64,000 nucleotides of DNA from Mageeibacillus sp. (GTDB taxonomy: Bacteria > Bacillota > Clostridia > Saccharofermentanales > Saccharofermentanaceae): the NCBI GenBank assembly GCA_022484595.1, contig JAKVLB010000001.1, forward strand, positions 124,001-188,000, given 5' to 3'. Shown in pieces: positions 9,777 through 18,527 of the stretch. Each line of letters begins with the position of its first letter. Positions within the stretch are counted from its first letter, which is position 1. Below the pieces are notes generated by a model, which worked only from the letters and a program-made list of their open reading frames with translations, was not told the origin of the DNA and searched no databases. The position numbers were made by a program, and so were the translations under genes.

Positions 9777-10643
9777 TCAGAAGAAATTTATGGCAATCAG
9801 AGCAAGAAGAACACCCACAGGCAGCGTGAAGAAAGCGCTGTCAAATCTGTCCATCATGCCTCCGTGACCGGGGAAAATATTCCCATAGTCTTTAATTCCG
9901 ACTCTCCTCTTAATAACCGAAGCAAACCAGTCTCCAAGCTGAGACATAACAGAAATAAGGAATCCGATAAAAAATGTAACGGCACAGAACGGAACAATCA
10001 TTATATTTAGTGAATCAACGCGCTTGATTACAAGAACACTGTATATCATAACCGCAAGAGCACAGCCGACTGCTCCGCCGATGCATCCTTCCCACGTCTT
10101 CTTCGGGGAAATGTGCGGAACAATCTTCCTCTTTCCTAAAGTAACTCCCGAGAAATAAGCAAACACATCTGAAATCCAGGAAGCGCAGAGTCCTATCAGC
10201 ATGTAATACCATCCGTTCCCTATCAGCGCCATTCCGGTGCAAAGACAGTAGAGAGGAAAACTGACATAAAAAACAATACCGCCGGATATGAGTCCGTTTC
10301 TCAGCGCAGATTCATCATCAGGACGCACAACAGGAATAAGAATTCCGCAGGCTAGGCAATAAGATCCGATTATCAGAAGATATAAAGCGAGCGAAGCTTC
10401 AACAGTCAGGCCAAATGCCCATGTCAAGATGAAAATAACCAGTGCAGTAAGAGTTCCGCCGACAATCAGTCCGCAGGACGGCTTGAACCCGCCGCTTCTC
10501 AAAGCTTTGATTAATTCATATACCGCTACAGCTCCGACGATTACCGCCATAGCAACCGTAAAAATCGGATACCATAACGACGGAATGATAAAAGCCGCAA
10601 TACCCAAAGCAAACAATATTCCTGTGATAACTCTCTGTCTCAT
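9777..10643 (-). CDS. cdsA: Phosphatidate cytidylyltransferase
   Basis: SDVFAYFSGVTLGKRKIVPHISPKKTWEGCIGG and GDWFASVIKRRVGIKDYGNIFPGHGGMMDRFDS signatures. Confidence 0.95.
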   Translation of the reverse strand: MRQRVITGILFALGIAAFIIPSLWYPIFTVAMAVIVGAVAVYELIKALRSGGFKPSCGLIVGGTLTALVIFILTWAFGLTVEASLALYLLIIGSYCLACGILIPVVRPDDESALRNGLISGGIVFYVSFPLYCLCTGMALIGNGWYYMLIGLCASWISDVFAYFSGVTLGKRKIVPHISPKKTWEGCIGGAVGCALAVMIYSVLVIKRVDSLNIMIVPFCAVTFFIGFLISVMSQLGDWFASVIKRRVGIKDYGNIFPGHGGMMDRFDSAFFTLPVGVLLALIAINFF

Positions 10644-11416
10644 TGACAGTTTCCTTCTTCCGTTTCCTTCTTTGACAAACCGCCAAAACGTCTGTCTCTG
10701 CCCGCGTAATCTCTGAACGCTTCCGTAAGGTCATCATAGCCGAAATCCGGCCACAAAGTGTCTGATACCCAAAACTCAGAATAGGCACCCTCCCAAAGCA
10801 GAAAATTAGACATTCTCATCTCGCCGCTCGGCCTTATAATAAGCTCCGGATCCGGAACATCCGGCAAATACAGATGCGAAGAAATCATCTTCTCATCGAT
10901 ATCTTCGGGACTCAAAAGCCCGGCTTTTACATCTCTTGCAATACTCTGCACAGAATGAACAATCTCGCGTCTTCCGCCATAATTGAAAGCAACGATAAGC
11001 TGCATCTTTGTGCGGTTCATTGATCTGGCTTCACCTTCGGCACAAACCCTGCGGATATTCTCCGGAAGCCCGGCAATGTCACCGGAAAACCTCACACGGA
11101 TACCCTCCTGCTCAAGCTCGGGATCATACTTTTCGAAAAACTCGACAAAAAGCTTCATAAGCTGTGAGACCTCGTTGTCAGGTCTCGACCAGTTCTCGGT
11201 TGAAAATGCATAAACGGTAAGATAACTGACACCGTATCTTCCGCAGTTACGGCAGAGTTCTTTGAGATTCTCCGCTCCGGCTCTGTGTCCGGCACTTCTC
11301 GGCAAAAGCCTCTTCCTGGCCCATCTGCCGTTGCCGTCCATAATTACACCGAGTGATACCGGGACTTTAATTCCGTCGGTGTCATAACTCCTGTCGTTTT
11401 TAGCCTTTAAGTCCAT
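10640..11416 (-). CDS. uppS: Isoprenyl (undecaprenyl diphosphate) synthase
   Basis: GVIMDGNGRWARKRLLPRSAGHRAG, AFNYGGRREIV, LIIRPSGEMRMSNFLLWEGAYSEFW. Confidence 0.96.
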   Translation of the reverse strand: MDLKAKNDRSYDTDGIKVPVSLGVIMDGNGRWARKRLLPRSAGHRAGAENLKELCRNCGRYGVSYLTVYAFSTENWSRPDNEVSQLMKLFVEFFEKYDPELEQEGIRVRFSGDIAGLPENIRRVCAEGEARSMNRTKMQLIVAFNYGGRREIVHSVQSIARDVKAGLLSPEDIDEKMISSHLYLPDVPDPELIIRPSGEMRMSNFLLWEGAYSEFWVSDTLWPDFGYDDLTEAFRDYAGRDRRFGGLSKKETEEGNCQ

Positions 11417-11985
11417 CAGATTTCCATAAGTTCCTTGTCTTTTTTCTCGCTGACAGAATCAACTTCAGCAATAAACTTATCAGTTATCTTCTGTACCTTA
11501 TCTTCAAACTCGGCAAGAGAATCATCGGTAAGTTCCTTCTTCTTGTTGGAAGCTCTCATCTTATCGATATACTCACGGCGTACATTTCTGATCACCACCT
11601 TGGTCTCTTCACTGTATCCTTTAACCTGCTTTACGAGATCCTTACGGCGCTCCTCGGTAAGCAGCGGGAAGCCGAGCCTAATAACCTTTCCGTCGCTCAT
11701 AGGTGTGATACCGAGGTCTGAAGCCTGAATAGCCTTCTCAATCTCCTTGAGCATTGATGAATCCCATGGCGCCAGAACAATCATGCGGGCTTCAGGAACC
11801 TGAATATTGGCTACCGCGTTGAGAGGAGACGGGGAACCGTAGTAATCGACAGTAATCTTATCAAGGACATGCGGATTAGCGCGGCCGGCACGAATTGCAT
11901 TCAGATTCTCCTGAAGATTGTCTATGCCCTTTCTCATCTTCGATTCAATGTTATCGTAATCCTGTTTTGTAATCTCAATAATCAT
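11416..11985 (-). CDS. frr: Ribosome recycling factor
   Basis: NLNAIRAGRANPHVLDKITVDYYGSPSPLNAVANI; VIRNVRREYIDKM. Confidence 0.96.
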   Translation of the reverse strand: MIIEITKQDYDNIESKMRKGIDNLQENLNAIRAGRANPHVLDKITVDYYGSPSPLNAVANIQVPEARMIVLAPWDSSMLKEIEKAIQASDLGITPMSDGKVIRLGFPLLTEERRKDLVKQVKGYSEETKVVIRNVRREYIDKMRASNKKKELTDDSLAEFEDKVQKITDKFIAEVDSVSEKKDKELMEI

Positions 11986-12002
11986 AAGCGGTTCTCCTTT
12001 TC

Positions 12003-12710
12003 TTATTCAACAATTGTTCCAAGTGTCTCGCCCTTTGCAATCTTTACAATATTAGCCGGATCCTTCATAGAGAATACCAGAATCTTTGTGTGATTGTCTC
12101 TGCAAAGAGCAGCCGCAGTCGAATCCATAACCCTGAGGTTAAGTCTCAAAACTTCGTCATGAGATATTCTATCGTATTTTACTGCATCGGGATAGATGTT
12201 CGGATCCTTATCATAAACACCGTCAACCATGGTTGCCTTGAGGAAAATGTCCGCACCGATTTCGGTAGCTCTCAAAGCAGCACCTGTATCTGTAGAAAAA
12301 TACGGATTGCCGGTTCCACATGCGAAAATAACTATTCTTCCCTTCTCCAGATGTCTTACAGCCCTCTTGCGGATATAAGGTTCTGCCATCTGTCTGACTT
12401 CTATTGCAGAAAGAACTCTTGTGACAGCACCCTGCTGTTCCAGTGCGTCAGACAACGCCAGAGAATTCATCAGTGTTGCGAGCATGCCCATATGATCCGC
12501 AGTAACGCGATCCATCTTCTCCGAAGACCTTCCACGCCAGAAGTTTCCGCCGCCAACAACAATTGCAACCTGAACTCCCAGATCCGCAACAGCTTTGATA
12601 TTGGACGAAATCTCCTTCAGGACCTCATCATTTATACCTAACTTGTTATTACCGGCAAGAGCCTCACCGGAAATCTTCAGTAAAACTCTCTTGTACTTGT
12701 TATCACTCAT
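12003..12710 (-). CDS. pyrH: UMP kinase
   Basis: [21 protein letters not shown]..., [32 protein letters not shown]. Confidence 0.96.
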   Translation of the reverse strand: MSDNKYKRVLLKISGEALAGNNKLGINDEVLKEISSNIKAVADLGVQVAIVVGGGNFWRGRSSEKMDRVTADHMGMLATLMNSLALSDALEQQGAVTRVLSAIEVRQMAEPYIRKRAVRHLEKGRIVIFACGTGNPYFSTDTGAALRATEIGADIFLKATMVDGVYDKDPNIYPDAVKYDRISHDEVLRLNLRVMDSTAAALCRDNHTKILVFSMKDPANIVKIAKGETLGTIVE

Positions 12711-12744
12711 CTGTAATTATCCTCCGGTTAAATTGTCTACTAAA

Positions 12745-12773
12745 TTCTAACGATAATGATGCGAGTTGTGAAG
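12745..12773 (-). promoter_or_regulatory. Candidate sigma-70-type promoter for pyrH
   Basis: Minus strand TTCACA - 17 nt - TAGAAT, just downstream of an intrinsic terminator and upstream of pyrH. Confidence 0.5.
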
Positions 12774-12785
12774 TGAAATTTGAAC

Positions 12786-12815
12786 AAAAAAACAGGTGCG
12801 AATTCTCGCACCTGC
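12786..12815 (-). terminator. Intrinsic terminator after lipoprotein gene
   Basis: Minus strand CAGGTGCGA-GAAT-TCGCACCTG followed by TTTTTTTG. Confidence 0.9.
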
Positions 12816-12839
12816 TCATAAATCATAAAAAAGCCAACA

Positions 12840-13535
12840 TCACTTGCCTGAGGAAGCAGATGTCTCAGAAACAGCTGAAGCATCAGAAGCCTGAGCTTCA
12901 GACTCAGCTGCATTGTTGCCGTCAGAGTTCTCATCGTCAGCCGGAACGAACTCAAGCTCAAGCTCGTCAATACCAAGAGAATCATCATTCAAAGGCAAAC
13001 TCACACTGATAATGTCATCTTCGATTGTACCCTCAAAATCGTCTGAATCATCGCTTGTAAACTCGATGGTATCCTTCTTGATATCAAACTCGCCCTCGTC
13101 ATTGGCGCTGAAGTCCTGGTTCTCGAAGGAATCAGAGATGGAAGAAAGCATGTTGTCACGCAGATCATCGTAGCTGTCAAAACCGAAGTTAACTGCAACT
13201 GTCTCCAGATCATCAACAGAAGTGGCACCTGACATTGACATAAGAAGCTCATCAATATTCTCATTCATATACGAAGCTATACTGTCCTTTACGGAATCTT
13301 CAGACAGCTCAATTGTATATTCACCGTCATCAAGCGTAAGGTTAAACTCAAACTCAACACTTCCGGTAAAATTGTCGGTGGTACCGTCACCAATAGAATC
13401 ATCAAGAGACTTATTGAATTCATCTGTAAAATCGTATGTGGCGACATAATCCCCATCATAATTCTTTGTACAGCCCATAAAAGAAAAACTTACACATGCA
13501 CAAAGAACAAGTGCGGTAATTTTGGATAACTTCAT
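12840..13535 (-). CDS. Acidic secreted lipoprotein of unknown function
   Basis: MKLSKITALVLCACVSFSFMGCTKN signal peptide/lipobox, D/E/S-rich; TAATG overlap with tsf. Confidence 0.8.
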   Translation of the reverse strand: MKLSKITALVLCACVSFSFMGCTKNYDGDYVATYDFTDEFNKSLDDSIGDGTTDNFTGSVEFEFNLTLDDGEYTIELSEDSVKDSIASYMNENIDELLMSMSGATSVDDLETVAVNFGFDSYDDLRDNMLSSISDSFENQDFSANDEGEFDIKKDTIEFTSDDSDDFEGTIEDDIISVSLPLNDDSLGIDELELEFVPADDENSDGNNAAESEAQASDASAVSETSASSGK

Positions 13536-14473
13536 TAAATACCTGCCTGCTTTCTTACTTCATCAGCAAAGTTCTCTTCCTTCTTCTCAATTCCTTCACC
13601 AAGCGCGAATCTTGTGAAACTGATTACAGAAAGATCGGTTCCGAGTTCCTTGGCAACAGAAGCTGTATATGTCTTGATGTCCATGGACTCTTCTCTGAAG
13701 TACTCCTGATCTACAAGGCAATTCATCTTGTAGAAGTTCTTGATCTGTCCGGGAACGATTCTCTCATCAACAACCTTCTCAGGCTTACCTTCCGCAATAG
13801 CCTTATTCCTTACAATTGCAATCTCCTTGTCGAGCTCATCCTTGGATACTTCTGACTCATCAATCCAGAGCGGACTGGAAGCTGCAACCTGCATACCGAT
13901 GTTCTTAGCGTAATCGGCAAATGCCGGAGTATTAATTACAGAATCATCACCTGTGGCAATCTCAACCATTACGCCGATCTTTCCACCCATGTGAATATAT
14001 GAAGCAACAGCGCCGTTGCCGGAAATACTGTAAACAACAAATCTTCTGATTGATGTATTCTCTCCGATATCAGCGATTGTCTCCTTCTGGTAAACCTCAA
14101 CGGTCTTGCTCTCATCACTGAAAAGCGGCTCTGCCATAAGTGTCTGAATATCAGAAGGCTTTCTGTTGATGATGTGTGTAGCGACATTATCGGCAAACTT
14201 CTTGAACTTGTCTGTATTTGCAGCGAAATCAGTCTCGATGTTAATCTCAACAAGAACGCCTGTCTTCATGTCATCGGAAATCTTTGAGATTACCGCACCC
14301 TCTGCGGCAATTCTAGAAGACTTCTTCTCAGCCTTGGCCATGCCCTTCTCACGAAGCCATGCCTTGGCCTTCTCAATATCACAATCGCTCGCTATAAGAG
14401 CTTTCTTGCAATCCATGATGCCGCAATCAGTCAGCTCACGGAGTTCCTTAACCTGTTGTGCTGTAACAGCCAT
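13535..14473 (-). CDS. tsf: Elongation factor Ts
   Basis: MAVTAQQVKELRELTDCGIMDCKKALIASDCDIEKAKAWLREKG; NIETDFAANTDKF. Confidence 0.96.
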   Translation of the reverse strand: MAVTAQQVKELRELTDCGIMDCKKALIASDCDIEKAKAWLREKGMAKAEKKSSRIAAEGAVISKISDDMKTGVLVEINIETDFAANTDKFKKFADNVATHIINRKPSDIQTLMAEPLFSDESKTVEVYQKETIADIGENTSIRRFVVYSISGNGAVASYIHMGGKIGVMVEIATGDDSVINTPAFADYAKNIGMQVAASSPLWIDESEVSKDELDKEIAIVRNKAIAEGKPEKVVDERIVPGQIKNFYKMNCLVDQEYFREESMDIKTYTASVAKELGTDLSVISFTRFALGEGIEKKEENFADEVRKQAGI

Positions 14474-14506
14474 AGTAAATCCTCCTAGTTAATTTCCTAA
14501 CGTTAA

Positions 14507-15289
14507 TCATGACTCAGAAGCAATCTCTTCAATTGTCTTCTCAGCCGTCTCGCTTTCAGCATCAGCTGTGCTGCCTGTCATTGCGTCAGCACCCTCGCTG
14601 TTGCCGTCTTCGCCCTGGTGAGCTTCAATAACGGCGTCAGCCATCTTTGCTGTTATAAGCTTAACGGCGCGGATAGCGTCATCATTGCCCGGGATTACAT
14701 AATCAACTTCATCAGGATCGCAGTTTGTATCAACGATAGCGACGATCGGGATGTTAAGTCTTCTTGCTTCTGCAACCGCATTATGCTCTTTCTTTGTATC
14801 AACAACGAAAAGTGCTGCAGGAAGCTTGTTCATTCCAACAATACCGCCGAGGTTCTGCTCGAGCTTTGTCATCTCAAGTTTAAGCTTGGAAACTTCCTTC
14901 TTTGGGCGAAGATCAAAAGATCCGTCCTTCTCCATCTCGCGGAGCTCCTGAAGACGGGCAACTCTCTTCTTGATTGTGATGAAGTTTGTGAGTGTGCCGC
15001 CGAGCCAGCGATAGTCGATGTAATACTGTCCGCAGCGCTGAGCTTCTTCCTTGATGGAATCCTGGGCCTGCTTCTTTGTACCTACGAAAAGAATATCACC
15101 CTTCTCAGCGAGCTGTCTCATTCCGAGATAAGCCTCGTCAACCTTCTTGACTGTCTTCTGAAGATCAATGATGTGAATGGAATTGCGCTCCGTGAAGATG
15201 TACTCTGACATCTTAGGGTTCCAACGACGTGTCTGGTGACCGAAGTGAACACCTGCCTCAAGAAGCTGCTTCATTAAAATAACCGGCAT
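14507..15289 (-). CDS. rpsB: 30S ribosomal protein S2
   Basis: [46 protein letters not shown]. Confidence 0.97.
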   Translation of the reverse strand: MPVILMKQLLEAGVHFGHQTRRWNPKMSEYIFTERNSIHIIDLQKTVKKVDEAYLGMRQLAEKGDILFVGTKKQAQDSIKEEAQRCGQYYIDYRWLGGTLTNFITIKKRVARLQELREMEKDGSFDLRPKKEVSKLKLEMTKLEQNLGGIVGMNKLPAALFVVDTKKEHNAVAEARRLNIPIVAIVDTNCDPDEVDYVIPGNDDAIRAVKLITAKMADAVIEAHQGEDGNSEGADAMTGSTADAESETAEKTIEEIASES

Positions 15290-15411
15290 AAATTTCTCCT
15301 CCTGTTTTTCTTCCGCGCACCGTAAATATTCAGGCAATTGCCCACAAAAGGATAGTACGCGTGATTTTTATGCTCGCATATTCTAACAAAAAGAAGTAAA
15401 TGAAGCAAGCA

Positions 15412-15915
15412 TTAATTGTTTCTCTTATAGTGTCTTACCGTAAATTCAACGCCTTTCTCACTCATAACCGGATCTTCCTCACTGATAAGACTCCATTCCG
15501 GAATTAAATCAAGGTTCGGGAAAAATGCGTCCGCGGTGAAGCCTGCATGTATATATGTGATTACAGCCTCATCGCACAGACCGATTAATGAATTATACAT
15601 CGTTTCTCCGCCTATCAGATATATCTCACTGTCTCCTTCAGGGTTCTCTGTTATATAAGTATCCAGCTCTCCTTCCGAATGAAGGATAACCGCACCCTCC
15701 TTAACATAGCTCCTGTTACGCGTAAGTATCACATTGGTCCTTCCGGGAAGAAGTCTGCAGTCCTTAAATGTCTCAAGGGTCTTACGTCCGTAAACAACAG
15801 TATGTCCCGTTGTATACTTGCGGAATACGCCTCTCTGGTCTTCTGGCAGCGATATAAGCAGTTTTCCCTTATATCCGATACCCCAGTTCAAATCCACCGC
15901 CGCGATTGCAATCAT
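15412..15915 (-). CDS. folA: Dihydrofolate reductase
   Basis: MIAIAAVDLNWGIGYKGKLLISLPEDQ, VVYGRKTLETF, YLIGGETMYNSLI. Confidence 0.93.
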   Translation of the reverse strand: MIAIAAVDLNWGIGYKGKLLISLPEDQRGVFRKYTTGHTVVYGRKTLETFKDCRLLPGRTNVILTRNRSYVKEGAVILHSEGELDTYITENPEGDSEIYLIGGETMYNSLIGLCDEAVITYIHAGFTADAFFPNLDLIPEWSLISEEDPVMSEKGVEFTVRHYKRNN

Positions 15916-15919
15916 AACA

Positions 15920-16633
15920 TCACCCCTGAAACGTGTCCGTAAAATATCCTGAAGCCGATATAGGCTCCCCTGCCTCAATCAGATGTCCGCAGTCACCGAA
16001 AACCTGTACTCTGAAAGCCGCCTCGCCGGTAATCCTTTCCTCACTTCCGATAACCGTAATTGCCGTCGGTGCCATGAAGAAACCCTGCCACAGAGCCGGT
16101 GCGGCGATTCCTGTAAGATATGACGTCAGAAGAGCGGTTATCCCGAAATGGCAGAACAGAACAATGTTGTCATCATTATGTTCAAGCACTTCATACACAC
16201 CATCTTCACGTCTTCTGTAGCCGTAGTGTTCAAGGAGTCCGTCAAGACCTCTCGTTGCCTCGAGGTAATACTTTTCGATATCTCCGGAAGCCATAACCGG
16301 CGTCCTGTACCATTGATTCTTATCATGAAGCGCGTCATTCGGGCAGAAATAACCGGGCATAAAATCCCACTCTATTCTGTTCTCTCCAGTGACCTCATCG
16401 GTTATGCGGTAATAGAATTCCTTGAGCCAGTCAATTGTTACAGACTCACGGCCGAGCTTTGCCAGGCTTAATGAAGCTGTGTCCTGTGCACGCCCGAACG
16501 GCGAACAGTAAATGTCTCTTATGTTCCACCTGCTTACGCGTCCGGCCAGAATTTCAGCTTCGCGCCAGCCTTTTTCTGTCAGCGAGTCCTTCTCATAATC
16601 AGGATCGCCGTGTCTTATAAAAATCAGTTTCAT
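15920..16633 (-). CDS. Histidine phosphatase family protein (phosphoglycerate mutase-like)
   Basis: MKLIFIRHGDPDYEKDSLTEKG (RHG motif), CSPFGRAQDTA, LFCHFGI. Confidence 0.9.
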   Translation of the reverse strand: MKLIFIRHGDPDYEKDSLTEKGWREAEILAGRVSRWNIRDIYCSPFGRAQDTASLSLAKLGRESVTIDWLKEFYYRITDEVTGENRIEWDFMPGYFCPNDALHDKNQWYRTPVMASGDIEKYYLEATRGLDGLLEHYGYRRREDGVYEVLEHNDDNIVLFCHFGITALLTSYLTGIAAPALWQGFFMAPTAITVIGSEERITGEAAFRVQVFGDCGHLIEAGEPISASGYFTDTFQG

Positions 16634-16646
16634 ATCGGCTATTTCC

Positions 16647-17480
16647 TCAGACAGCCACCGGTATGCCTTTGATCTTCTCGCCATACTGATATCCTTCAAG
16701 ATGAACATTGTCCACGCTGAATTTGTAGAAATCGGTAACTCCCTCGTCTATGACAAGCCTTGGCGCCGGATATTCGGGTCTTTCAATCAGCTCCTTCACA
16801 ATATCCACATGTCTGTCATAAACATGCGCGTCCGCTATAACATGAACAAATTCGCCGACCTCAAGTCCGCTGGATCGTGCGAGCAGATGTACCAGACAGG
16901 CGTACTGACAGACATTCCAGCCGTTGGCGACAAGCATATCGTTGGATCTCTGATTAAGTATCGCGTTCAGTCTGTTTCCTGTCACATTGAAGGTCATAGA
17001 GTAAGCGCACGGATAAAGATTCATCTCGTGAAGATCGCTGTGCACATAGATATTTGTAAGAATTCTCCTGCTTGAAGGATTGTTCTTCAGATCATAAAGA
17101 ACACGGTCAACCTGATCCATCTCGCCTTCCCTGTACTGATGCTTGACACCGAGCTGGTAGCCATATGCCTTGCCTATAGAGCCTGACTCGTCGGCCCATG
17201 AATCCCAGATATGTGAATTCAGATCATGTACGTTATTGGACTTTTTCTGCCATATCCACAAGAGCTCGTCGAGTGCGCCCTTGAAATTGATGTATCGCTG
17301 AGTAATAATCGGGAACTCTTTGGATAAATCATAACGGTTGACAATCCCGAACGCCTTGTAGGTATACGCAGGCGAACCGTCATCCGCCCAGTGCGGACGG
17401 ACCTTGTCATTGACCGTAGAATACCCTGAACTCAGTATCGTTCTTATGTTCTCATCGAAAACTTTATCTGCATAGCTCAT
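16647..17480 (-). CDS. thyA: Thymidylate synthase
   Basis: LYPCAYSMTFNV, LNQRSNDMLVANGWNVCQYACLVHLLA, HVIADAHVYDRHVD. Confidence 0.93.
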   Translation of the reverse strand: MSYADKVFDENIRTILSSGYSTVNDKVRPHWADDGSPAYTYKAFGIVNRYDLSKEFPIITQRYINFKGALDELLWIWQKKSNNVHDLNSHIWDSWADESGSIGKAYGYQLGVKHQYREGEMDQVDRVLYDLKNNPSSRRILTNIYVHSDLHEMNLYPCAYSMTFNVTGNRLNAILNQRSNDMLVANGWNVCQYACLVHLLARSSGLEVGEFVHVIADAHVYDRHVDIVKELIERPEYPAPRLVIDEGVTDFYKFSVDNVHLEGYQYGEKIKGIPVAV

Positions 17481-17522
17481 AATGCGCCCGCCTTTTTTGA
17501 AGATTATAACACCAGGACTATA

Positions 17523-18257
17523 CTAATTTCTTCCGAGATATACAATATCTGCCTTCTCTATCCGTCCTATCGGCCGCTCATATCTCGGACTTATCATCTC
17601 AACCGCGTCCATGCTCCACTCGGGATCATAGATTCTGCAGTAATTACTGCAATGTTCGCAGTCGCAATCAATACATGAGAAATAGTTCCCGCCGCAGTAT
17701 GAACAATTGATGTAATCAGCATAGCAGCTGGAATATCCGCCAAACCCGGTGGAATTATAGTAAACCATATGACAGTCTATTGAGTATGAGTCAATAAGCC
17801 TGTACGCAAGAACAACAGCCCATTCGGAATCCAGCGTTCTCGAGAAGTAACATTCATGCGTTTCCTGATTCACGGCGAGGAACTGGTTCTCCCTGCGAAG
17901 CGTCTTGCTTATCGTCCACGTAGGCCACCTTGAACAATTCGTCCGGTTAATTACCACACAGGCAATAAGCACCTTGTCGGTAATATCTGTCTCACAGAAT
18001 TTTCCTTCGCCTTCTACCACGCGCGCAAAAAATTTGAATTCCTTCAATGACAGCCCGACAGCTCTCGCTTTAACCGCTGAATCCATGTAATATCTGTCCT
18101 CGTCAGTCGAATACTGCCACATTCTGTCATATGCCGAAAGCTCAGCCTGAGTAGGTTTATATTCAGTTAATTCCGATACCGCATCCGCAAGTGATGCACT
18201 GTATGCCGTGACAATAAATACTAAGGCTATAATAATCGCAGAAAGTTTCTTAATCAA
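17523..18257 (-). CDS. SleB-like cell wall hydrolase with cysteine-rich C-terminal region
   Basis: Signal peptide; FFARVVEGEGKFCETDITDKVLIACVVINRTN...; tail CSYCGGNYFSCIDCDCEHCSNYC. Confidence 0.75.
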   Translation of the reverse strand: MIKKLSAIIIALVFIVTAYSASLADAVSELTEYKPTQAELSAYDRMWQYSTDEDRYYMDSAVKARAVGLSLKEFKFFARVVEGEGKFCETDITDKVLIACVVINRTNCSRWPTWTISKTLRRENQFLAVNQETHECYFSRTLDSEWAVVLAYRLIDSYSIDCHMVYYNSTGFGGYSSCYADYINCSYCGGNYFSCIDCDCEHCSNYCRIYDPEWSMDAVEMISPRYERPIGRIEKADIVYLGRN

Positions 18258-18335
18258 AACAGCATCTCCTGTATCAAAAAAGCCTAATAATTATATCACA
18301 TATATCTAAAATGTCACTAAAACCACATCAATTAT

Positions 18336-18380
18336 AATAAAAATGCAGCTCTGTTTGAAAAATATACAAACAGAGCTGCG
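18336..18380 (-). terminator. Hairpin (second of two tandem terminator-like hairpins)
   Basis: Minus strand GCAGCTCTGTTTG - TATATTTTT - CAAACAGAGCTGC followed by ATTTTTATT. Confidence 0.65.
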
Positions 18381-18473
18381 CATAAACGTCATAAACGCTG
18401 CTGAAGCACACAGGCATTTTCACCCCTGATAACAGAAAGCTGTCTGCGGATTTTCTCAAATACACCAGAACTG

Positions 18474-18504
18474 CAAAAAAACCGGATGCAGTCAGGCATC
18501 CGGT
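18474..18504 (-). terminator. Intrinsic terminator of Cna-B surface protein gene
   Basis: Minus strand CCGGATGC-CTGACT-GCATCCGG-TTTTTTTG. Confidence 0.9.
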
Positions 18505-18527
18505 ATCATGTTCAGTAATGCTGTATA

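Noticed and set aside
12090-12641. 183-aa plus-strand ORF over pyrH
   Set aside because: Antisense shadow ORF of pyrH.
18381-18473. c-di-AMP (ydaO-type) riboswitch upstream of cell wall hydrolase
   Set aside because: Only a short GGGGTGAA-like match; the rest of the consensus could not be located, so not reported as a feature.
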